Assembly (NCBI GenBank): GCA_964545895.1
Contig: CAZJHS010000006.1
Location: 1-64,000 of the forward strand
Direction of reading: 5' to 3'
DNA length: 64,000 bases
Origin: UBA6183 sp964545895
Lineage (GTDB): Bacteria > Bacteroidota > Bacteroidia > UKL13-3
The notes under the pieces were generated by a model. The model made no database searches, was not told the DNA's origin, and saw only the letters and a list, made by a program, of their open reading frames with translations. Position 1 is the stretch's first letter, and the number at the start of each line of letters is the position of its first letter. The position numbers were made by a program, and so were the translations under genes. Of the stretch, positions 7,729-14,871 are shown piece after piece.

Positions 7729-8742
7729 ATGCTAGGCAACTTTCGAAACTTATTATATACACTTAGTTTAACTCCCGCCTTGTTGGTTATTTATGGTAAC
7801 CTACATGGCGGGTTTTCTGTTTGGTTAAATACCATTTATTTGTTAGGTGTACTGGCTACTTTAGAGTGGTTAATGCCATTGGTAAAAAGCAACCAACATA
7901 CTGCCAAAGCAGATGTATTACCTAAATTTATTTTGCTGTTACATATACCTGCACAATTGGCTTGTTTACTTAGCTTTTTTATTGGTATACATGCAGGTTT
8001 ATTGGCAGGCACTGCTGCTTTAGGTGCGGCTGTTAGCATGGGCTTAAACACAGGTTCGTCAGCTATTGTAGTGGCACACGAGTTTATCCATCAAAAAAAT
8101 AAATTAGCCCAGTTTTTGGGTAAATGGTTGTTATTTACTGCAGGCAATTTTCAGTTTTATGTCGAGCATTTGCGCGTGCATCACAAATGGGTTGGTACCC
8201 CAACCGATTCGGCCTCGGCAAAGAAAAATCAAAGTTTATACAGTTTCTTTTTTAGCAGTACATCGGGTCAGTTTCTAAGTGCATTTCGGTTAGAAAATCA
8301 ACGCATGAAAAAGGAGGGGCGTTACGCTTTTTCATTGCATCATTATGTAATTAGGCAGTTGGTTTTACATGTTTTGTTAGATACCGTTTTAGTAATTACT
8401 TTAGGTTGGGCAGCATTAGGTTGGTTTGTGTTACATTGTGTATTGGCTAATTTTTTATTAGAGTATGTTAATTACATTGAGCATTATGGTTTAACACGTG
8501 ATGCTAAACAACGTACTACCGAACAGCACAGTTGGCAAAGCAATCAGCCTATTAGTCGATTTTTTTTGATTGATTTAAGTCGTCATGCCGATCATCATTA
8601 TTATGCATCAAAACCATATCATACTTTAAGTACTTACGATAACAGTCCTGAATTGCCAAGTGGATATGCAGGCATGTTTGTGGTGGCCGCTATTCCTCCG
8701 CTTTGGTTTAAGGTAATGAACAAGCGTATTCCGTCTCTATAA
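7729..8742 (+). CDS. AlkB-type membrane di-iron hydroxylase (alkane 1-monooxygenase family)
   Basis: An integral membrane non-haem di-iron monooxygenase. With the ATG at 7729 it is 337 residues, with about six hydrophobic helices. All histidine boxes of the AlkB branch are present: HEFIH (117-121), HLRVHH (147-152), the alkane-hydroxylase signature NYIEHYG (248-254) and HADHH (286-290). The HYG motif distinguishes it from ordinary desaturases. The substrate could be alkanes, fatty acids or lipid head groups, and no rubredoxin gene is nearby to favour alkanes. A TTG at 7684, seven bases after exbD, opens the same frame. I prefer the ATG because the shorter form starts where the family does. 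Confidence 0.88.
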   Translation: MLGNFRNLLYTLSLTPALLVIYGNLHGGFSVWLNTIYLLGVLATLEWLMPLVKSNQHTAKADVLPKFILLLHIPAQLACLLSFFIGIHAGLLAGTAALGAAVSMGLNTGSSAIVVAHEFIHQKNKLAQFLGKWLLFTAGNFQFYVEHLRVHHKWVGTPTDSASAKKNQSLYSFFFSSTSGQFLSAFRLENQRMKKEGRYAFSLHHYVIRQLVLHVLLDTVLVITLGWAALGWFVLHCVLANFLLEYVNYIEHYGLTRDAKQRTTEQHSWQSNQPISRFFLIDLSRHADHHYYASKPYHTLSTYDNSPELPSGYAGMFVVAAIPPLWFKVMNKRIPSL

Positions 8743-8752
8743 ATCCCCTACA

Positions 8753-11128
8753 ATGCTCAAATATTTTTTAATCATCTTATGTTTTTTTATATCTGTTGAT
8801 GTAGACGCACAAACAAAATTATCTTGTGCCGAAAAGTACATCAACAAGGGTGTTTTTGCACTCGCTGAAAACGAGTTGGATAATGCAGCAGGTGAGTCTA
8901 AACTTGCAAGATTACGTCTATACTGTGAGATATATTACTTAACGGGTAAACACCAACAATTATTAAAATCGGCCACTGAGTATTGGCAAAAGGCAAAGTT
9001 TGAAAAAGACTCTATTGCTCATAAGGTCTTTTATTACTTGCAACTTACAAAATATTATACAGCATTAATTCATGTCGATTCACTCGAGTATTATTCTCGT
9101 GCAATGTTTAGTTTATACAGAACATATAAGCCAAATAGTACATTTATTGATGTAAGCATGATATATGCCCAATATATGAATGCCGGTAGGAATTATTATT
9201 TTCCTGAAAAGTATCAATACTGTGATAGTCTGTTTTATTACTATAAAAAGCAATATGGCAACAGTAAAAGCTATAAGTTAGCTAAGTTACATTATATGGT
9301 AGGTTTAATGTATTTGCAACGATTTGAGCAGGCAAAATATCCAGGAAATAAAATACCTGCTTCTAAAATTAGCGCATACTTTTTAAAGGCAGAAACCGAA
9401 TTTAAATATGCTATGCAAATTAGTAAAGATTTGGGTATACAACATTCTACACTCTATGCTCAGCCAAGTTCGGTGCTTTCTTTACTTTTTTACTATCGGG
9501 ATTATCCTATTGAAAAATGTTTGCTTCAAATAAATGATGCAATCAATAGTATTAACCCGTTTGGTAATTCGAAGTACTTTTATGGACAAATGTTTGCTGT
9601 ATATGAAGGCGCGTTAAACTGGAAAGTTAATTATCATTACAAATTGTATAAGCAGCAATCGAAAATACAACATCTAAGTTTAGCAATAGATGCCGCTAAA
9701 GAGTTGTTAATACTGCATAGAAAATATTATACAAACAGGATAATGTATGATTCTTATCGAGATGTATACAATACAAATCCATATTCAAAGCTATCTGGTT
9801 TATACTACGAGTTGTATAGAAAAACACATCATTTAAACTATAAGAAAAGAGCATTTGGATATGCAGAATATTTGAAACGCATAACCACCAAAATGGATAC
9901 CACTTACAATAGCGTTATAGATAAAAAAGATTTCGTGTCTTACGACTCACTTTTACTTTATAGGCGACATGGCAGGTTGAATGATGAAACGAAAAGAGTT
10001 GATGAGTATATTGATACATTGTTATTAGATAGCTACTTGCCAAATGTTCAAAAACACTTAAAACCCAAGGAGGTGCTGTTTTATTTAAGTCCGGTGAATA
10101 TTGCACTTGATTTTACTGACATAACAATAAAATGGGTAATTACCGCCAATAGCATTAAAGATACAATGCAGTCAATTCAGGTGCCTGAGGCAATTTCTGA
10201 TATGTTATTTACAAGTGCACAAGCTAATGATGTGCATAGTTATAAAAGGGAAGCTTATTCTGCCTATCAACATGTTTTTGGCGATATGGTTAAGTATTTT
10301 CCTGTAAATATTACTCGATTATTTGTTAGCCCCACCTTTAGGCACAAAGTATTTAATTATGAGGCATTGGTTACCGATTCATCTGGTAATTCATTCGCTA
10401 CGTTAAAATATTTGTTTAATAAGTATCCAATTTTTCATGTGCGTAATACCTCATTTATTGGAACTGATTATACTGTAAATGTGAGTAGAAAAAATCCTAT
10501 AAATTTTATTGCTCCTAACTATACTGGAACCTTGTTTTCGGAGCTTCCAAACACACAAAAATTACTTGTTGAGTTACAAAAATGTAATTATATAAATGCA
10601 AGTTCATCTGATGGTTGGGTAGGAGAAGTACTTCACTATTCAGGTCATATAAGTGCGGCTAGTGGCGTAAGTAATTTGTCGTGTTTTTGTATTGGAAATT
10701 CCAAATTAACAGTAGCCGAATTAATGAAGGAAAATACGGTTAAGCTCGCCTTAGTGCAGGGTTGTCAATCAGCAAGCGGAAGGCACATGATAAATATGTC
10801 TCAAGAAGGTATTAGTAAGCAGTTATTTAACCAAGGAGTTAATACTGTACTTTCTACAGTATGGCCAATTGATGATGGGGCATCATCTTTAATTATGCTT
10901 GATTTGTATAAAAACCTACCAAATACGGATGTTGCTCATGCGTTAAAAATAGCTAAACAAAATGTATTTAATCAAGGATATTACAATCCAATTTATTGGC
11001 TTGGTATGTATTATGAAGGTGCTCCAGTTACCGTAGCAATTGAAGAAAATTATAATTTATTTAATTGGTTTATGGTATCAATTAGTATCTTAATAGTTGT
11101 ATTATTATTCAGATATATAGTTAAGTAA
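8753..11128 (+). CDS. Exported, membrane-anchored CHAT-domain caspase-like protease
   Basis: A 791-residue protein with a signal peptide (MLKYFLIILCFFISVDVDAQ), about 400 residues of helical TPR-like repeats rich in Tyr (for example KLHYMVGLMYLQ), a C-terminal CHAT peptidase domain (about 490-755) and a final membrane helix (FMVSISILIVVLLF) before a short basic tail. The catalytic pair is visible: His632 in HYSGHIS and Cys671 in ALVQGCQSASG, followed by the family motifs QGVNTVLSTVWPIDD and DLYKNL. The topology implies a periplasmic protease tethered to the inner membrane. Its 3' end overlaps the convergent TPR gene by 24 bases. Targets are unknown. The neighbouring ECF sigma factor and membrane TPR protein suggest envelope signalling. 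Confidence 0.85.
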   Translation: MLKYFLIILCFFISVDVDAQTKLSCAEKYINKGVFALAENELDNAAGESKLARLRLYCEIYYLTGKHQQLLKSATEYWQKAKFEKDSIAHKVFYYLQLTKYYTALIHVDSLEYYSRAMFSLYRTYKPNSTFIDVSMIYAQYMNAGRNYYFPEKYQYCDSLFYYYKKQYGNSKSYKLAKLHYMVGLMYLQRFEQAKYPGNKIPASKISAYFLKAETEFKYAMQISKDLGIQHSTLYAQPSSVLSLLFYYRDYPIEKCLLQINDAINSINPFGNSKYFYGQMFAVYEGALNWKVNYHYKLYKQQSKIQHLSLAIDAAKELLILHRKYYTNRIMYDSYRDVYNTNPYSKLSGLYYELYRKTHHLNYKKRAFGYAEYLKRITTKMDTTYNSVIDKKDFVSYDSLLLYRRHGRLNDETKRVDEYIDTLLLDSYLPNVQKHLKPKEVLFYLSPVNIALDFTDITIKWVITANSIKDTMQSIQVPEAISDMLFTSAQANDVHSYKREAYSAYQHVFGDMVKYFPVNITRLFVSPTFRHKVFNYEALVTDSSGNSFATLKYLFNKYPIFHVRNTSFIGTDYTVNVSRKNPINFIAPNYTGTLFSELPNTQKLLVELQKCNYINASSSDGWVGEVLHYSGHISAASGVSNLSCFCIGNSKLTVAELMKENTVKLALVQGCQSASGRHMINMSQEGISKQLFNQGVNTVLSTVWPIDDGASSLIMLDLYKNLPNTDVAHALKIAKQNVFNQGYYNPIYWLGMYYEGAPVTVAIEENYNLFNWFMVSISILIVVLLFRYIVK

Positions 11129-11746
11129 TTGATTTCTTTTTGCCTCCAAGTCGGCAAAATAAAGTGGTTGAGTTAATATAGATTTGGCCTTTTCTGGTTG
11201 GTTATTGGTTATAAATAAATAGGCCATCCAAAGGTTTGCTTTTTCTCTGTAATATCCCGTTGATACTTGGTTGTAAAATAAAAGGGCCTTATCTGTATTA
11301 CCAAGTTTAGTGCTACAGTAGCCTTTAAAATATAAAGTAGTGTCGTTACTAGGTTTATGGTTTAGCAATTCCATTGCGCTGATGTAGTTATTGGTATTAA
11401 TAGCATTCATAACTTGGTCGTAGGTTTGGGGCGCGTTCATAAACACAGGTAAACCATTTTCTATTGGCATCATGTTTTTCAACCTGTTTTTATTAAGGTA
11501 TTGCTTAATGCCAATTGTAAAGGCCATTAACAAAAGTATAGCCGCAGCTACGGGCCACATTTTTAAAGTATACTTGGGCTTAAAATTTTTATTTTCTTTT
11601 TCCCATTTAATACCTGCTAATATTTCTTGGTAATGAGGGTTTTGCTTAATTTTAAGTTCAAGCTCCAATCGTTCATCAGCAGTTAGCAGATTTTCTTCGT
11701 AGGCTATAAGCTGTGCTGTAACATCTGTGTTTTTAAAGTTTTTCAT
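11105..11746 (-). CDS. Single-pass membrane protein with C-terminal TPR-like repeats, possible anti-sigma factor
   Basis: A 213-residue protein. The N-terminal 60 residues (LIAYEENLLTADERLELE and following) resemble the cytoplasmic anti-sigma zinc-finger-like helices common in Bacteroidota, though without the His/Cys zinc ligands. One membrane helix follows (63-80, MWPVAAAILLLMAFTIGI), then a periplasmic region with TPR-like helices (AMELLNHKP, YFKGYCSTKLGNTDKALLFYNQV). The start is the ATG at 11746, because the frame upstream is only a TTG extension. It overlaps the end of the sigma-factor gene by 14 bases, so the two are translationally coupled. Position and topology suggest control of that sigma factor, but this is inference. 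Confidence 0.75.
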   Translation of the reverse strand: MKNFKNTDVTAQLIAYEENLLTADERLELELKIKQNPHYQEILAGIKWEKENKNFKPKYTLKMWPVAAAILLLMAFTIGIKQYLNKNRLKNMMPIENGLPVFMNAPQTYDQVMNAINTNNYISAMELLNHKPSNDTTLYFKGYCSTKLGNTDKALLFYNQVSTGYYREKANLWMAYLFITNNQPEKAKSILTQPLYFADLEAKRNQLLNYISE

Positions 11747-12284
11747 ACCATAATTTAAATTTAGATTTTGCATCAGAAAGTGTATTTTTTACCGAGTGGT
11801 ACGATATGCTTAGTTGTTCTGCTATTTCTTGGTTTGTATACCCGTTAATATGTAATAAAAGTATTTCGCGCTGTCTGGGCGCAAGTTTATTTGTTATTAC
11901 CAGTAAATCATTTTTATGAGTAGTGTCTGTATTTATTGATGGAGATGTAAAAAACAACTGTTGCACAATACTCTTTCTTCGCTGTTGTTTTCTTATTTGG
12001 TCTAAGCACAAGTTTCTTAAAATACAAAACAATACAGCCTCTTCATATCCATTTGCATCCAAAAACAGTAAACTTCTTTTTTCATCATCAAAACAAAGCA
12101 GCTTTTCGCAAAAATCCGCTACACAGTCTTCGGCTAAACTTTTGTCTTTAGTAATACTTAGTGCAAAGTAATACCAGCCTCGTTTGTAGTGTTGGTAAAT
12201 TAATTCAATGCTACCAGTTACAAAATAGCTATGTATGGCAGTTTCATTAGGTTTATTTTCAGGAGTATCCAAGTTTTTTATCAT
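11733..12284 (-). CDS. ECF-type RNA polymerase sigma-70 factor
   Basis: A 183-residue sigma factor of the extracytoplasmic-function group. Region 2 is seen in DCVADFCEKLLCF and EEAVLFCILRNLCLDQIRKQQRRK (about 72-113 overall). Region 4 is a clear helix-turn-helix at the C-terminus: LAPRQREILLLHINGYTNQE, then EQLSISYHSVKNTLSDAKSK. The ATG at 12284 is preferred to a TTG 30 bases upstream. The gene is first in a two-gene unit with the membrane TPR protein and divergent from the small HTH gene at 12387. An HTH-LuxR regulator is unlikely because region 2 is present. Confidence 0.88.
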   Translation of the reverse strand: MIKNLDTPENKPNETAIHSYFVTGSIELIYQHYKRGWYYFALSITKDKSLAEDCVADFCEKLLCFDDEKRSLLFLDANGYEEAVLFCILRNLCLDQIRKQQRRKSIVQQLFFTSPSINTDTTHKNDLLVITNKLAPRQREILLLHINGYTNQEIAEQLSISYHSVKNTLSDAKSKFKLWYEKL

Positions 12285-12371
12285 GGGGCTGTTATACAAA
12301 CAGTACAATAGCAAATGTAATACGTTACTACAATAATTAGCAACCTGAAATTATAGTTCAGTAAGTGCAAA

Positions 12372-12379
12372 TAGATTTG
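12372..12379 (+). promoter_or_regulatory. -7 promoter element just before the HTH gene
   Basis: TAGATTTG fits TAnnTTTG exactly and ends seven bases before the ATG at 12387. No good -33 box is visible at 19 bases. It is the third gene in the window with a -7 box abutting the start codon. Confidence 0.4.
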
Positions 12380-12386
12380 AAACCCC

Positions 12387-12629
12387 ATGAATCTTGAAAA
12401 GTTAGAGTCTTTACACAAATTAATTGTAGCCGGCAGAGCACGTAATACCAAAGATATAGCGCGTGTGCTAAATGTTTCAGAACGCATGGTTTTTAATTAT
12501 ATGAATTACCTGCGCGATGAGCTAAATGCCCCATTGGTGTACGATAGAAATGTAGGATACTATAGATATACAGAAGATGGTGGATTGAGTTTTAAGTGGA
12601 ATACAAAAGATGACTTAACAAATAGATAG
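12387..12629 (+). CDS. Small HTH (HTH_11/DeoR-like) DNA-binding protein
   Basis: An 80-residue protein made almost entirely of a winged-helix domain: LEKLESLHKLIVAGRARNTK, then DIARVLNVSERMVFNYMNYL as the helix-turn-helix, then APLVYDRNVGYYRYT as the wing. This is the HTH_11 fold that begins WYL and DeoR regulators, here without an effector domain. It is divergent from the ECF sigma gene across 102 bases and 34 bases ahead of a secreted LamG protein, so it could regulate either side or itself. Confidence 0.75.
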   Translation: MNLEKLESLHKLIVAGRARNTKDIARVLNVSERMVFNYMNYLRDELNAPLVYDRNVGYYRYTEDGGLSFKWNTKDDLTNR

Positions 12630-12663
12630 AACCCTAATTAATAATAACTAATAAAATAAATAT

Positions 12664-14028
12664 ATGAAATTAAAAGTAATCTTTGGTGCAATACTCACGG
12701 TTATATCGAGTTTTGACCTTCTATCTCAAAATTTACCAAGTTACGTTCCCGCAAATGGTTTAGTGGGTTGGTATTCTTTTAATGGCAATGCAATTGATGC
12801 CAGTGGAAATGGTAATAACGGAACTGTTGATGGAGCAACACTAACAACAGATAGGTTTGGTAATCTTAATCAGGCATATAGTTTTGATGGAGTTAATGAT
12901 AAGATAATAGTGCCGAATCCACAGCAACTTGGGAATAATCCAACTAATCTAACCTATTCCTTTTGGATAAATTTTGACACATTGCAAACCGGAGCGAATA
13001 ATTATTATTCATATCCTATTATATCAAAACGACACTTAAACAATGGTTATGATTGGTGCACTGTTGCAATTAGGCATTCTGATCTAAAATTAGAATTTTT
13101 TAAAGACGATATGTTGTATTCTGGGGCTAATAGGTGCACCACTCAATCAATTATTAACAATTGGATGTTTTACACTTGTGTAAAAAAGAATGACAGTTTA
13201 TTCTTATATGCTAATGGGCAATTAGTTGATTCCAAGTTTGATAGTTATATTCTAGGCGGCTCACCACAAGATTTAATTTTTGGATGGCAAGGGGCATGGA
13301 ACAGCTATTATAAAGGTAGTATTGATGATATTGGTATTTGGAACCGTGTATTAACACAACAAGAAATAACTATACTTTACAAATTAAATTGTCCTAACGA
13401 TTTAAGTATTGCACCAATAACCAATCCAATTCAAAAAGGTTCAACTGTCAACTTAACGGCAATAACATCCGATTCTAATATGAGTTTTATTTGGCAAAGT
13501 GATTTCAACCAAGGATTTCAAACGCTAAATAATTATGGTAATTATTCAGGAGTAAACACAGATAAGATGGTTATATCAAATGTTAGATTATCTAATCACT
13601 TACAGCCAATAAGAGTAATTTCAATGTCTGAAAACTGTGCTGATACTTCCAATACAGTATTTTTAGTTCTTGCTGATACATGTATAAATACAATTTATGA
13701 TACAACACTAATATCAGTAACTGATACATTAATGATTAAGGCTGTACTAACTGGTTTAAATAATCAAAAAATAATAAATGAAATTAAAGTATTCCCTAAT
13801 CCTACTAACTCACATATTTATATTGATAATGGCAACTTCAGTTTAATGCAAGATTATACAGTTAATATATCCAATAGCCTTGGCCAAGTTGTATTTAATC
13901 AAAAAATAGACAAGCAACAGTTTTATATCGATTTATCAGGTTGGTCGGGTACCGGAACTTATGTGTTACAAATTATTGATAAGGATGGTATAATCATTGA
14001 AACGAAAAAAATAATTCTGAATAATTAA
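12664..14028 (+). CDS. Secreted LamG-domain protein with T9SS sorting domain
   Basis: A 454-residue protein with a signal peptide (MKLKVIFGAILTVISSFDLL), a LamG/concanavalin-A-like jelly-roll domain at about 30-240 (LVGWYSFNGNAIDASGNGNN, AYSFDGVNDKIIVP, SIDDIGIWNRVLTQQEI), an Ig-like linker at about 245-345 and a C-terminal type A sorting domain beginning IKVFPNPTNS and ending GTYVLQIIDKDG with a basic tail. It is probably exported by the type IX system and attached to the cell surface, where the LamG domain may bind carbohydrate. No catalytic domain is visible. Confidence 0.87.
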   Translation: MKLKVIFGAILTVISSFDLLSQNLPSYVPANGLVGWYSFNGNAIDASGNGNNGTVDGATLTTDRFGNLNQAYSFDGVNDKIIVPNPQQLGNNPTNLTYSFWINFDTLQTGANNYYSYPIISKRHLNNGYDWCTVAIRHSDLKLEFFKDDMLYSGANRCTTQSIINNWMFYTCVKKNDSLFLYANGQLVDSKFDSYILGGSPQDLIFGWQGAWNSYYKGSIDDIGIWNRVLTQQEITILYKLNCPNDLSIAPITNPIQKGSTVNLTAITSDSNMSFIWQSDFNQGFQTLNNYGNYSGVNTDKMVISNVRLSNHLQPIRVISMSENCADTSNTVFLVLADTCINTIYDTTLISVTDTLMIKAVLTGLNNQKIINEIKVFPNPTNSHIYIDNGNFSLMQDYTVNISNSLGQVVFNQKIDKQQFYIDLSGWSGTGTYVLQIIDKDGIIIETKKIILNN

Positions 14029-14092
14029 AAAATTAATTCGGGTTTAAACTTTTCGAAATAACCTAGTATAATAAATAAAAAACACAATTATT

Positions 14093-14353
14093 ATGAAAAC
14101 CTTAAAAATTGAAGTACACAGAATCACAGGAAAGCCTCCACACAAAATGACCCTCACATTCTTAGGAGGCCCAAATGATGTTAAAATTATATCACAAATT
14201 AGCGAAAAAGAATTTCAATCGCTAGTAGAGAATGGCTATTTACCAAACTCATCAACAGCAGCATTTAATAAGGACTGTCATGCAGAACATAGACCGTGCG
14301 TAAAATATAACGAAGACCCTACTGGCTGTGAAGAATCAATAAAGGAGATATAG
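14093..14353 (+). CDS. Small unknown protein with a Cys/His-rich C-terminus
   Basis: An 86-residue soluble protein starting at an ATG after an A-rich leader. The N-terminal half is beta-rich (KTLKIEVHRITG, KMTLTFLGGPNDVKI). The C-terminal third carries CHAEHRPC followed 13 residues later by another Cys, with spacing that could bind a metal. No signal peptide or family is recognised. It lies between two secreted-protein genes on the same strand. The 64 bases before it and 134 after show no terminator. Confidence 0.55.
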   Translation: MKTLKIEVHRITGKPPHKMTLTFLGGPNDVKIISQISEKEFQSLVENGYLPNSSTAAFNKDCHAEHRPCVKYNEDPTGCEESIKEI

Positions 14354-14487
14354 ATCATTTATTTTGGTGACTTTGCTCTACAGGTTAAGAAAACAAGTCA
14401 ACTAACTATTCTGCAATCTGCTCCAATAAATACACCACGCTCTAGTAAATTGTATAAAATAACATTAAACACCTATCTAAATTTAAC

Positions 14488-14796
14488 ATGAATATCTATT
14501 TTAACGATTGCGAAACTGCAAAAATATTTAGAAACACTATCGTAGATGTTGCTAAGAAATTGAACTTACAAGACATTGATTGGAAAACAACCCATGAATT
14601 GTATCTTGAAATCAAACAAAGTGGCCATCAGATATTAAATGCACTGGATAATTACCTAATTCAGCATTTGGCTTGGATTGCATTTATTCAAGTATATCAC
14701 TATCGTTCAGGATATGACCCTAACGAACAGCGTGAACTGAACAGGTTAGTAAAATTACGGAATACTGCAAGAGCAGACTTAAAACACTTAATCTAG
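14488..14796 (+). CDS. Small helical protein of unknown function
   Basis: A 102-residue, mostly alpha-helical cytoplasmic protein (YFNDCETAKIFRNTIVDVAK, LDNYLIQHLAWIAFIQVYHY) ending in a basic helix, RLVKLRNTARADLKHLI. There is no signal peptide, membrane helix or recognisable motif. Composition and codon use match flanking genes, and it follows the preceding small gene by 134 AT-rich bases. Confidence 0.55.
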   Translation: MNIYFNDCETAKIFRNTIVDVAKKLNLQDIDWKTTHELYLEIKQSGHQILNALDNYLIQHLAWIAFIQVYHYRSGYDPNEQRELNRLVKLRNTARADLKHLI

Positions 14797-14871
14797 CCCC
14801 AAACATTTTACCTCAAATCTCTCCATTCATCCATCAACCAACTATATTGCAACTAATATTATTTTATAACC

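Noticed and set aside
8753..11128. CHAT gene as part of a CRISPR-linked or other cytoplasmic defence system
   Set aside because: The signal peptide and C-terminal membrane anchor place it outside the cytoplasm and no Cas or known defence partner gene is nearby.
12281..12487. 68-codon minus-strand frame spanning the sigma/HTH divergent region
   Set aside because: It covers the HTH gene in antisense and both promoters and encodes no recognisable sequence.
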